Made by a program: the position numbers and the translations under genes
The notes under the pieces: model-generated
Told to the model about the DNA's origin: nothing
What the model saw: the letters and a program-made list of their open reading frames with translations, nothing else
Database searches by the model: none
Shown: positions 17,858 through 25,954 of the stretch, piece by piece
How positions within the stretch are numbered: position 1 is the stretch's first letter
How the letters are laid out: each line of letters opens with the position of its first letter
From: Burkholderia cepacia GG4
GTDB lineage: Bacteria; Pseudomonadota; Gammaproteobacteria; Burkholderiales; Burkholderiaceae
Assembly (NCBI RefSeq): GCF_000292915.1
Contig: NC_018514.1
Span: 1,736,001 to 1,800,000, forward strand
Length of the DNA stretch: 64,000 bases
Reading direction: 5' to 3'

Positions 17858-18748
17858 TCATTGCCGAACGTACACGGTCACGACATCGATGAACCGCCTC
17901 AGGACGGACGAGCACCGGTCTTCGCGCCACACGAACTCCCACTTCTGAACGACGTCCAGGTCCGGAATTCTCATGCAGGCGACTGACTCCGGCATGGTGT
18001 TGTTCGCCATCTCGGGCAAAACGGTACAGCCCATGCCTGCCGAAACCAGCGTCAGCATGGAGCCTGCGTCAACGCCATGCGCGGACACTTTCGGCACGAA
18101 GCCCGCGTTGAAGAAGCTGTGGACCAACGAGTCATGCCAGGTGGGCGCGGCGCTGCGCTGGACCCAGATGAAGTCCACATCGTTCAGGTCACGCAGCGAT
18201 TCCGGTTTGCCGCGCTCCCATTGCCAGTCCGCCGGATAGAACAACAGCAGTTGCTTCGAACACACCGGTATGCCATTGAGAGACGGATCGTCCTCCGGCC
18301 TGAAAAGCAAAAAACCGGCATCTAGCTGTCCGGTCGACAGCTGTTTCAATTGCGCCTCGGACAGCAGGTGGCTGAGCGTGATCGACACGCCCGGAACTTC
18401 CCGGCGAAAGGCCTTGAGTATCCCCGCGATCTCCGGTACCGAACCCTGCCGGATCGGCAGCGCGATCGAAAGGTGTCCGATTTCGCCACGGCCGGCTCGA
18501 CGAACGCGATCCATTGCAGTGGCCGCATCGTCGAGCATCTTCGTGGCGTCCGCGAGCAATTGCTTTCCGGCGTCAGTCAGATTGACTCCGCGCGTCGTTC
18601 GATCGAACAACGGCGTACCTAGCTCGACTTCCAGCGCATGCATCTGGCGCGTCAGCGCAGGTTGGGCCACGTGCACGAGCCGCGCCGCGACACTGATGCT
18701 CCGGCATTCGGCAACCGCAACGAAGTAACGCATCTGGCGCAGATCCAT
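17858..18748 (-). CDS. LysR-family regulator
   Basis: 296 residues. The start DLRQMRYFVAVAECRSISVA and the HTH AARLVHVAQPALTRQMHALE belong to the CysB/CatR-like group (HVAQPALTRQ). The effector lobe ends SMLTLVSAGMGCTVLPEMAN. It is divergent from the M20 amidohydrolase at 18876 across 127 bases, so it most likely controls that gene and the MHS transporter behind it. Confidence 0.9.
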   Translation of the reverse strand: MDLRQMRYFVAVAECRSISVAARLVHVAQPALTRQMHALEVELGTPLFDRTTRGVNLTDAGKQLLADATKMLDDAATAMDRVRRAGRGEIGHLSIALPIRQGSVPEIAGILKAFRREVPGVSITLSHLLSEAQLKQLSTGQLDAGFLLFRPEDDPSLNGIPVCSKQLLLFYPADWQWERGKPESLRDLNDVDFIWVQRSAAPTWHDSLVHSFFNAGFVPKVSAHGVDAGSMLTLVSAGMGCTVLPEMANNTMPESVACMRIPDLDVVQKWEFVWREDRCSSVLRRFIDVVTVYVRQ

Positions 18749-18875
18749 AGGGATACCTTCGCGGTATGGCGGACATCAGAAATCGGTATTTTACGGCATG
18801 GGCCGCGGTTCGTAGCATGCGATCAGGCTGCAACGATGAGCCGATTCAATCATCGTCCACCGGATTCGACCGCCC

Positions 18876-20069
18876 ATGCCGCACACGATCATCGAAGCAA
18901 TTCGCTCGGAACTCGCGACCTTTCTTGCACTCCGTCGCGATCTCCATGCCAACCCGGAACTGGGATTCAACGAGCATCGAACGGCCGGGGTGGTCGGCCA
19001 GACGCTTCGCGAACTCGACATCGAATATCACGAAGGTATCGGAAAAACCGGAATCGTCGGTGTCATCCGCGGGCGGGGGAACACCCACGCACGTGCCATC
19101 GGCCTTCGAGCGGATATGGATGCGTTGCCGGTTCTGGAGCGCACCGGGCTCGACCATGCGTCGCGATGCGATGGAAAAATGCATGCATGCGGGCACGATG
19201 GACACGTCGCCATGCTGCTGGCCGCCGCGAGCTACCTGCAGCGCACCCGCAACTTCGACGGCACTGTCTACCTGATTTTTCAACCGGGCGAGGAAGGATA
19301 CAACGGCGCGCTGGAAATGGTCACGGACGGGCTCTTCGAGCGATTTCCGATCGAGCAGGTGTACGCGCTTCACAACTGGCCGGACCTGCCGCTCGGCACG
19401 ATCTCCGTTCCGATCGGCCCGGTCATGGCCGCTGCGGACGGGTTCAGGATCTGCATCCACGGCAAGGGCGGACACGGCGGCGTCGCCCCTCACCTGACCG
19501 TGGATCCGGTACTCATCGCAGCGCACGTCGTCACCGCGCTCCATTCCATCGTCAGCAGGAACGTGAATCCGCTGGAGGCGGGCGTGATCAGCATCGGCGG
19601 GATTGCCGGGGGCAATCTTGCCGCCCGTAGCGTCATCCCGGAAGACGTGACGATCGCCGGTACGGTTCGTTCACTGAAGCCCGAAGTACGTCAGGTGCTC
19701 GAGGCCCGCCTGCGCGAAACCGTCGAAGGCATCGTTCGGGCATTCGGTGGCGCCGTCACCATCGAATACAGCGCGGGCGTCCCGGCCACCATCAACTCCG
19801 AACCGGAGGCCCGGCTTGCCCAACTGGCGGCAGCCGAGCTCGTTGGTCAGGATAACGTAGTTCATCAACCGGTTCCGAGCCTCGGCGGCGAGGACTTCTC
19901 ATTCATGCTGCTCGAACGTCCGGGCGCCTACGTCCATCTGGGCACCGGGGACAACGAGCATTGCCACGGCCTTCACAGTGCCCATTTCGATTTCAACGAT
20001 TCCGCGATCCCCATCGGCGCCGCGTTGCTCGCTCGAATCGCGGAGATGAGCATACCGATGACCCTGTAA
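18876..20069 (+). CDS. M20-family amidohydrolase (hippurate hydrolase-like)
   Basis: 397 residues. Dinuclear metallopeptidase features in order: RRDLHANPELGF, LRADMDALPV, the metal site MHACGHDGH, FQPGEEGYNGA with the catalytic glutamates, then the dimerisation domain with GKGGHGGVAPH, and SLGGEDFSFML near the end. These enzymes cut N-acyl amino acids such as hippurate or N-acetyl amino acids in the cytosol. The gene is followed after 36 bases by an MHS-family transporter, which probably brings in the substrate, and is divergent from a LysR gene. Confidence 0.92.
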   Translation: MPHTIIEAIRSELATFLALRRDLHANPELGFNEHRTAGVVGQTLRELDIEYHEGIGKTGIVGVIRGRGNTHARAIGLRADMDALPVLERTGLDHASRCDGKMHACGHDGHVAMLLAAASYLQRTRNFDGTVYLIFQPGEEGYNGALEMVTDGLFERFPIEQVYALHNWPDLPLGTISVPIGPVMAAADGFRICIHGKGGHGGVAPHLTVDPVLIAAHVVTALHSIVSRNVNPLEAGVISIGGIAGGNLAARSVIPEDVTIAGTVRSLKPEVRQVLEARLRETVEGIVRAFGGAVTIEYSAGVPATINSEPEARLAQLAAAELVGQDNVVHQPVPSLGGEDFSFMLLERPGAYVHLGTGDNEHCHGLHSAHFDFNDSAIPIGAALLARIAEMSIPMTL

Positions 20070-20105
20070 CGACGACGACCATTCAATAAATCAAGGAGAC
20101 GAATC

Positions 20106-21407
20106 ATGCAGCTTCAGCAAACGAAGGTAACCCCGCGGTGGTTGCAAGTATCAGCTGCCATAGTCGGCAACGCACTGGAATGGTACGACTTCGGCATCTA
20201 CGGCACGCTTGCCATCATCATTTCGCAAGTTTTTTTCCCGGATGCCGGCCTGTACTCCGGGTTGCTCCTGACGACCGCCACTTACGGAGCGGGATTCGTC
20301 ACGCGACCGCTGGGCGGCATCGTCATCGGGATCTATGCGGACAAGCGCGGCAGAAAGGCGGCACTCCAGCTGATCGTCGCCTTGATGGCGGTGTCGATGC
20401 TGATTCTGGTGTTGACGCCATCCTATGCGACCATCGGCATAGCGGCGCCGATACTGGTTCTGGTCTCTCGCCTACTGCAAGGCCTCGCCTCCGGAGGCGA
20501 GTTCGCGTCCGCCACCGCTTACCTGGTGGAAGCCGCCCCGCCCCATCGAAAAGGCCTGTACGGGTCATGGCAGATGACCGGCCAGGCCATCGCGATGCTG
20601 CTCGGCGCAGTCTCCGCGCTCGTGCTGACGTCCGTATTCACCAAACAGCAACTCCTGGACGGGGCATGGCGGATTCCGTTCGCGCTCGGCTTGGTGATCG
20701 CACCGGTGGGCTGGTGGATTCGTCGGCATCTCGACGAGACCCACGAGCCGACCCAGGCTCGGTCGGCCGGAACGACCCTGGTCCTGCGCGAACTGTTCAG
20801 CCAGTTCCCCAGGGCTATCGCAGCCGCGCTCCTCCTCACCACCAGTGCCACTGCAGGCGTCTATGTGTTCATCAGCTACATGCCGACTTTTCTGAGCCGC
20901 GAACTGCACGTGCCGCTGTCCAGCTCGTTCACAGTCCAGTCGATCGCGCTCGTCGCGCTCACCTTGATGGCGCCGGTCACCGGATGGCTGTCCGACCGGT
21001 TTGGCCGGAAGCGCGTCATGCTCTCGACGATGATCCCGTTCACGATCCTCACCTATCCGATGTTCCATTGGGTGCAAAGCGCCCCGTCGCTCGCGCACAT
21101 CGTGATCATCTACGTCGTGCTCAGCATTTTCTTCGGCGGTTTCCTCGGGCCCTTCACGACGGCGCTCGGCGAGCAGTTTCCCGCCGGCATCCGCTCTTCC
21201 GGCCTGGCAATCTGCTACAACCTCGCGGTCATGGTGTTCGGAGGGTTTGCCCCGTTCAATGTCACTTTGCTGATCCATGCAACGGGTCTGCCGCTGGCCC
21301 CGGTGCTGTATAGCGTGGCGGGCGGCGTGCTCGGCGTAGTCGGCTGCCTGCTCAGCACCCCGCCTTCCGCACGCGAGCAGCGCGATACGGCGCTGGTGGT
21401 CCCGTAA
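20106..21407 (+). CDS. MHS-family MFS transporter (metabolite:H+ symporter)
   Basis: 433 residues, 12 predicted helices. The N-terminus VSAAIVGNALEWYDFGIYG and the loop GIYADKRGRKAAL are the signature of the MHS group (ProP, KgtP, CitA). The LLQGLASGGEFASATAYLVE stretch is also typical. It should import an organic acid, betaine or acyl amino acid with protons. A clear AAGGAGACG precedes the ATG. It follows the M20 amidohydrolase and is most likely co-transcribed. Confidence 0.92.
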   Translation: MQLQQTKVTPRWLQVSAAIVGNALEWYDFGIYGTLAIIISQVFFPDAGLYSGLLLTTATYGAGFVTRPLGGIVIGIYADKRGRKAALQLIVALMAVSMLILVLTPSYATIGIAAPILVLVSRLLQGLASGGEFASATAYLVEAAPPHRKGLYGSWQMTGQAIAMLLGAVSALVLTSVFTKQQLLDGAWRIPFALGLVIAPVGWWIRRHLDETHEPTQARSAGTTLVLRELFSQFPRAIAAALLLTTSATAGVYVFISYMPTFLSRELHVPLSSSFTVQSIALVALTLMAPVTGWLSDRFGRKRVMLSTMIPFTILTYPMFHWVQSAPSLAHIVIIYVVLSIFFGGFLGPFTTALGEQFPAGIRSSGLAICYNLAVMVFGGFAPFNVTLLIHATGLPLAPVLYSVAGGVLGVVGCLLSTPPSAREQRDTALVVP

Positions 21408-21425
21408 GCCGATCCCCCGGCATGT

Positions 21426-21460
21426 CCTTGCGCGCCGGCACGTGTTGTCGGCGCGCAAGG
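21426..21460. terminator. Strong hairpin between convergent genes
   Basis: CCTTGCGCGCCG pairs without mismatch with CGGCGCGCAAGG around an 11-base loop, 18 bases after the MHS transporter stops. There is no run of T on either strand, so it may act as a mRNA 3' end or Rho-dependent stop rather than a classic terminator. Confidence 0.5.
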
Positions 21461-21546
21461 CATCTCCGAACGCCGCGATGCTGCAACACGCGGCCATGGC
21501 CCGGATATGCAACGACGTTCGCGAGTGACGGGGACCGGCGACGGTA

Positions 21547-22149
21547 TCAGTCGCCGTCAGCCCTCGGACGCGCCAGCTTCTCGCTTTGCGCACTACGGAT
21601 AAAGCCGTCACGGTTTGGCATCACCACGGCAGGGAGCGTCTTTTCATTCATCACGGCAGGTGCGGGAATCACGCCGTTGCGCGACAGAATGAACGCGACG
21701 AGCGCGTAGACCTCGTTGCTGGTCAACGAGCCCGGGGCCGTCAGCGGCATCGCGCGCCGGATATAGTCGAACACGCCGGTTGCGTATGGCCAATAACTCC
21801 CGACCGTTTTCACGGGCACATCGTCAGCCAGCGTCCCGATGCCGCCAACGAGCCGCGGAAATGCGCCTCGCTCCGGAACAGAAACGCCCTCCCCATTCGC
21901 GCCATGACATGCCGCGCACCGCATCGCAAATACGGCGGCGCCCTCTGCCGCCGTTCCATGTCCGATCGGAAGCCCGGTGCCGTCGGGTACGACATCGATA
22001 TCCCATCCTGCGATCTCCTCGGCCGTCGGGCTGCGGCCGACATGCATCGACGGCTTCGCAACGGACTGCGCGAATACAGTACACGCGGTTCCCGCGTATA
22101 TCGCACTCGCGAGCAGCAACCTACGCAGGGTCTGGTCAGACGCGAACAT
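21547..22149 (-). CDS. c-type cytochrome subunit of sulfite dehydrogenase (SoxD/SorB-like)
   Basis: 200 residues. A signal peptide ends near ACTVFAQS. The single haem site CAACH is at residues 78-82, and a distal methionine is likely in the RRAMPLTAP stretch. It carries electrons in the periplasm. Its start lies 14 bases inside the end of the SoxC-like gene, so the two are translationally coupled and form a molybdoprotein-cytochrome pair. It is about half the length of a classic two-domain SoxD, which is nearer to SorB-like or one-haem partners. Confidence 0.85.
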   Translation of the reverse strand: MFASDQTLRRLLLASAIYAGTACTVFAQSVAKPSMHVGRSPTAEEIAGWDIDVVPDGTGLPIGHGTAAEGAAVFAMRCAACHGANGEGVSVPERGAFPRLVGGIGTLADDVPVKTVGSYWPYATGVFDYIRRAMPLTAPGSLTSNEVYALVAFILSRNGVIPAPAVMNEKTLPAVVMPNRDGFIRSAQSEKLARPRADGD

Positions 22150-23443
22150 TGGTCACCTCCCCGTTGCGATCGACCTGCCAGCTCTGGATGCCGTTCAAGT
22201 GATAAACCGAATTCACGCCGCGCGCCTGGATGATGCTCTGCATCGACGGCTGTTCGTATCCCGTCTCGTCTACGCACCGACTCTGCAGGATGGCCGGTGA
22301 GCCATCCCAGTCCCAGTCGAGCCTGAATCTCGTCAGGCACTTCGAGAGCACCGGTTCCTGAAGCCGGGCACGGCGCCAGGTCCGTCCGCCATCGGTCGAT
22401 ACATCGACCTGCCGGATTTTTCCTTCCCCGGACCATGCGAGACCGGAGATCTCGCGGTACCCGGACTTATCCAGCAGCATGCCGCCCGAAGGAGACGTGA
22501 TGACGGACTTCGCCCGCATCACGAAATTGAACTGCCTGGCCCTCCCGCCTTTCAGCAATTCCGTGTAGTACGCGGTCTCCTCGTAGGTCTCGAACGGCGC
22601 AGCGCCGAATTTCAGACGCCGCAACCATTTGATGTTCATGTTGCCTTCGTAGCCCGGCACGAGCAGTCGCAACGGATAACCCTGCGACGGCCGCAGCATT
22701 TCGCCATTCTGCGCATAGGCAAGCATCGCATCGTCGAGCAGCTTTCGCACCGGAATGCTGCGATCCATCGCTGCCGCATCGGCCCCTTCGGCAAGTGCCC
22801 AGGTCGCTTTCGGGTCGATCCCGACATCGCTCAACACTGTCGAAAGCAGAACCCCGGTCCATTCCGAGCAACTGAGCAGTCCATGCGTTTGCTGGACGGT
22901 CTTGCCCGTGGGCCTGCGCCATTCCGTCGACGTATTGCCCGAACATTCTATGAAATGCATGCGCGAGACGCTCGGATAGCGCATCAGGTCGTCCATCGTC
23001 AGCATCAGCGGTCGCTTGACCATCCCTTCGATCAGCAGTCGGTGTTGCGAAGGGTCGATGTCCGGAACGCCCCCGTGGTTGCGTTCAAAATGCAGCCCGC
23101 TGGGCGTCACGATGCCGTGAAGGTGTTGTAACGGTGTGAAGTTCCACGAGGCCAGGTCGATTGCCGTCGTGGTGGTCGGAATGCGCACGACATTCTTTTC
23201 GTACGAAGACGGCGTGCCGTATCCGGTCAGCCCTCGTCCCGGTGCCATCATCCAGGCCGGGCGACCGGGAGGCACATTCGTCCCCTCGGAGGGCTCTTGC
23301 GACCCCGCTGCACGATTCCGACCACGTGCGGATTCCGAACCTGCGTGAGCAGTGCCGACGCTCAACGCCGCGCTCGCGCCCAATGCGGTCGATGCAATAT
23401 TCTTCAATGCAGTACGCCTGCTGATCTTGCCCACGTCTCCCAT
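22136..23443 (-). CDS. soxC: Molybdopterin sulfite/sulfane dehydrogenase (SoxC-like)
   Basis: 435 residues. It opens with a twin-arginine signal (SRRTALKNIASTALGASAAL), so the folded protein with its cofactor goes to the periplasm. The sulfite oxidase core follows: ERNHGGVPDIDPSQHRLLIEG, then the molybdenum-binding cysteine in HFIECSGNT, then GYPLRLLVPGYEGNMNIKWLRRL. The C-terminal dimerisation domain has VDVSTDGGRTW. It oxidises sulfite or protein-bound sulfane sulfur and passes electrons to the neighbouring cytochrome c. The start at 23443 is supported by GGAGGAGAG directly upstream. No other sox genes are nearby, so free sulfite detoxification is the likelier job. Confidence 0.88.
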   Translation of the reverse strand: MGDVGKISRRTALKNIASTALGASAALSVGTAHAGSESARGRNRAAGSQEPSEGTNVPPGRPAWMMAPGRGLTGYGTPSSYEKNVVRIPTTTTAIDLASWNFTPLQHLHGIVTPSGLHFERNHGGVPDIDPSQHRLLIEGMVKRPLMLTMDDLMRYPSVSRMHFIECSGNTSTEWRRPTGKTVQQTHGLLSCSEWTGVLLSTVLSDVGIDPKATWALAEGADAAAMDRSIPVRKLLDDAMLAYAQNGEMLRPSQGYPLRLLVPGYEGNMNIKWLRRLKFGAAPFETYEETAYYTELLKGGRARQFNFVMRAKSVITSPSGGMLLDKSGYREISGLAWSGEGKIRQVDVSTDGGRTWRRARLQEPVLSKCLTRFRLDWDWDGSPAILQSRCVDETGYEQPSMQSIIQARGVNSVYHLNGIQSWQVDRNGEVTNVRV

Positions 23444-23588
23444 TCTCTCCTCCAGGGTGGATCGACCATGCCGACCAGGCAACATGACAGCATGCATCGC
23501 GTTGTCGGCAGACCAGGGTCGCGGCCCTGGCCTGCCCGATAAAGATTCGCTTCCTTCACATCGTCGACGTGGCGTCTTCGCGCCCGCG

Positions 23589-24170
23589 TCACGGTTTCAT
23601 GACGTCCCCGTCATAGAGCATCTGATAATGCTTTTGTCCGCCCGCCTTGAACGTATGGAATCCATTCTGCAGAAAGGCGGAAAGCAGATTGGCACCGACC
23701 AGGAGGACAAATACGCCGATCACGATCGATCGCGGAATGGAGGGCGAGCCAACCGCCAGTTGTTCGTTGCCCGTGGCGACCGGCGCGTGCAACGCCAGCA
23801 TGACCACGCAATACATCAGCGCGACGGTAAAGGCGATGTACGACCATGTGTACATATGCAGGCCGAAAATCGCCGATCCGGTGGGGGTCGTGTACGGCGG
23901 GGCCTTCGCGAACATGAACAGCAGGCTGATCAGCCCGCCGATCAGGGCCCCGGATGCACTGAGAACGTAGTTCCAGGCGCTCACCCCGAATCGCATGTTC
24001 AGCAACAGGCCGCTGCCGAACAACATGAATCCGACGCGAATCAGATTGCAGAATGCGCACGGCAGTTCACCGAGCACGAGCTGATAGTAAAACGCCTCGA
24101 TCAGGACAAAACAAACACCCGCAAGCGCGGCCACATCGATATTCCGGAGATTTCGACCGTCACGTTTCAT
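23589..24170 (-). CDS. DsbB-like membrane protein with a single CxxC
   Basis: 193 residues and about five hydrophobic segments. The first periplasmic part has ELPCAFCNLIR (C38, C41), matching the quinone-linked CxxC of DsbB. The second pair of cysteines that DsbB uses to oxidise DsbA is missing; the matching loop reads APPYTTPTGSAIFG. It may therefore pass electrons directly between a partner and quinone. Its ATG overlaps the stop of the small gene upstream (TGATG), and the SoxC-like gene follows after 145 bases. A common transcript is likely. Confidence 0.75.
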   Translation of the reverse strand: MKRDGRNLRNIDVAALAGVCFVLIEAFYYQLVLGELPCAFCNLIRVGFMLFGSGLLLNMRFGVSAWNYVLSASGALIGGLISLLFMFAKAPPYTTPTGSAIFGLHMYTWSYIAFTVALMYCVVMLALHAPVATGNEQLAVGSPSIPRSIVIGVFVLLVGANLLSAFLQNGFHTFKAGGQKHYQMLYDGDVMKP

Positions 24171-24343
24171 CACCACGACCCCAGCTTCGAGAGATCGGCC
24201 ATGTGATGACTGCCGTGAAACACGGTCCACACGACGACCAGAAGCGCACAAACCATCCACAGGAGGCGCGCGTTTTTCTGATTTCGCAACGACGTGATCG
24301 TCGCCGCGAATGCCACCAGCACCGGGATAAAGCCAATAAACAT
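24170..24343 (-). CDS. 57-residue membrane protein, DUF5993-like
   Basis: A short gene reading MFIGFIPVLVAFAATITSL, a positive patch RNQKNARLL, a second hydrophobic segment MVCALLVVVWTVFH, then GSHHMADLSKLGSW. That gives two membrane helices joined by a basic turn and a histidine-rich end (HGSHHM). Small proteins of this form are found next to DsbB-like genes and are annotated DUF5993; I infer the same family here. Its stop codon overlaps the start of the DsbB-like gene by the TGATG arrangement, a strong sign of translational coupling. It heads the operon that continues into the sulfite dehydrogenase. Confidence 0.75.
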   Translation of the reverse strand: MFIGFIPVLVAFAATITSLRNQKNARLLWMVCALLVVVWTVFHGSHHMADLSKLGSW

Positions 24344-24541
24344 TTATTGATTCCAGTTATCGGTTTAAAAATTTGTTTCCTGACCGAATTTAAGACATCG
24401 CGACATGACTGTCTGTCGAGTATTTGACGTTGTATATATAGGAACAGACAACCTTCACGCGTGATTCGTGTTGGCGAATCACCTGACTCGTCGAGGCAAT
24501 CGAAGGTTGACCGCTTGTTCGAAGGCGCCTGATTGACGCAC

Positions 24542-24576
24542 ATCCCGGCACGCGTTTCGTGTCGTCGTGCCGGGAT
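24542..24576. terminator. Hairpin downstream of MFS gene
   Basis: ATCCCGGCACG pairs perfectly with CGTGCCGGGAT around a 13-base loop, 15 bases past the stop of the minus-strand MFS gene. There is no T run. It is likely a transcript end or stabiliser. Confidence 0.45.
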
Positions 24577-24590
24577 TGCAGGGCCGGGGT

Positions 24591-25874
24591 TCAGCGCCCC
24601 TTGAGCGTCATGAACAGCATGATGAGTGCCGAGATTGCGCTGCAGCAGACCAGGAAGTAAAGGCCGTACGCATACGATCCCGTCATATGGATGACGAAGC
24701 CGATCGCCGTTGGCGCCAACGCTGAAAATCCGTTTGCGAGGCCATTCATCAGCCCGGACCCGATGCCGATTGCATTGCGCGGCACGATATCCTGCAGCAT
24801 CGTCCAGACCGGCGGAAAAGCGAAACCGAGTGCCCCGATGCCAAGTGAGAGCAGAATCGTGGCCATCACCGTGTTACTCAACGTCGCGCCGAACAGCACG
24901 CCGAGGCTGACAACGACCATTGACACGAAAATCAGGGGCGCCCGCTGTCCGGTCCTGTCACAGACATACCCCGACGCGATTTTCGCGACGAACGCCAGAA
25001 TCCACGGCAACGACGAAAGGACACCCATCTCACCCCACGAGAACCCCTTGGCCTCCTTGAGATAGGTCGGCAACCACGTAATCGTCCCCCAGAAGATTGA
25101 CGCGTGGAAGGAATAGTACGAAACCAGAAGCCAGAACCGGTAGTCGCGAGTGAATGACCGGGTGCCCGCCGCGAGCGAGTCACCCGTCTCCGGCGAACCG
25201 TCTCCAGGCTGGAGGCCCGCCTCGATATGGTCGAGTTCCAGCTCATTGACTTTCTTGTGCTGTCGCGGCGTATCCGTCGTCATGAACCAGACGAGAGCCA
25301 GCGGGATCAACCCCAGCGCACTCAGGATCACGAAACTCGACCGCCAGCCGCTGACCTGAATGATCATCGTGAACAAGGGCATCGCCAATGCCGGCGCAAT
25401 CGACAGCCCGGTCTGCCACACCGCGTTTGCCTTGCCTCGCTCGGACACCGGGAACCACTCCTTCACATACTTGCTCTGCATCGGAAAGTGCAGTCCCTCG
25501 CTCATGCCCAGCACGGCCCGCGACACCAGAATCGTCATGAACGCAGTCGCCATCCCGCCGACCAGTAACGACAGGGCCCAGCACGCAATCGACAAGGCCA
25601 TCGCCTTGCGTGCGCCGATCCTGTCACCGAGCGGGCTGAGAACAACGTTCCCTACACCGTAAGCGATCAGAAACACCGTCATCAGGAGACCCTTCTGCAC
25701 CGCATTACCGGCGATGCCCATTTCCGCAAGAAATGTCGGATCGACGACCAGGATCGAAACGTTGACCCGGTCTATATAAGAGAAAAACAGGACTGCGAGC
25801 AGAATCGCCGCCAACACATGACGTTGGCGCGTCGGACGGTCGGTCAGAGCCAGAACCGCTTTGTTCGACAACAT
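24591..25874 (-). CDS. MFS transporter, anion:cation symporter (ACS) family
   Basis: 427 residues. The N-terminus LLAVLFFSYIDRVNVSI and the segment LGMSEGLHFPMQSKYVKEWFP are characteristic of ACS carriers for sugar acids and aromatic acids (ExuT, GudP, DgoT type). Twelve helices with a charged central loop (HKKVNELELDHIEAG). It follows an acid-sugar dehydratase gene on the same strand and probably imports that enzyme's substrate. The ATG at 25874 has GGAGGAGA before it. Two stable hairpins lie in the 80-base gap upstream. Confidence 0.9.
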   Translation of the reverse strand: MLSNKAVLALTDRPTRQRHVLAAILLAVLFFSYIDRVNVSILVVDPTFLAEMGIAGNAVQKGLLMTVFLIAYGVGNVVLSPLGDRIGARKAMALSIACWALSLLVGGMATAFMTILVSRAVLGMSEGLHFPMQSKYVKEWFPVSERGKANAVWQTGLSIAPALAMPLFTMIIQVSGWRSSFVILSALGLIPLALVWFMTTDTPRQHKKVNELELDHIEAGLQPGDGSPETGDSLAAGTRSFTRDYRFWLLVSYYSFHASIFWGTITWLPTYLKEAKGFSWGEMGVLSSLPWILAFVAKIASGYVCDRTGQRAPLIFVSMVVVSLGVLFGATLSNTVMATILLSLGIGALGFAFPPVWTMLQDIVPRNAIGIGSGLMNGLANGFSALAPTAIGFVIHMTGSYAYGLYFLVCCSAISALIMLFMTLKGR

Positions 25875-25891
25875 GGGGGTCTCCTCCATAA

Positions 25892-25920
25892 GACGGATCA
25901 AATGACTTCTGATCCGTCTT
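25892..25920. promoter_or_regulatory. Intercistronic hairpin just before the MFS ribosome-binding site
   Basis: AGACGGATCA (25892-25901) and TGATCCGTCT (25911-25920) form a perfect 10-base stem. On the minus-strand transcript the stem ends a few bases before GGAGGAG of the MFS gene. It could affect translation or protect the 5' end of a processed message. Confidence 0.45.
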
Positions 25921-25927
25921 TATTTCC

Positions 25928-25950
25928 ATCGCTCCGAGACGGAGCGATGC
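25928..25950. promoter_or_regulatory. Intercistronic hairpin just after the dehydratase stop
   Basis: CATCGCTCCG and CGGAGCGATG form a perfect 10-base stem with a 3-base loop, 4 bases past the stop of the dehydratase gene. No T run follows on the minus strand, so it is more likely a message stabiliser than a terminator. Confidence 0.5.
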
Positions 25951-25954
25951 CGGG

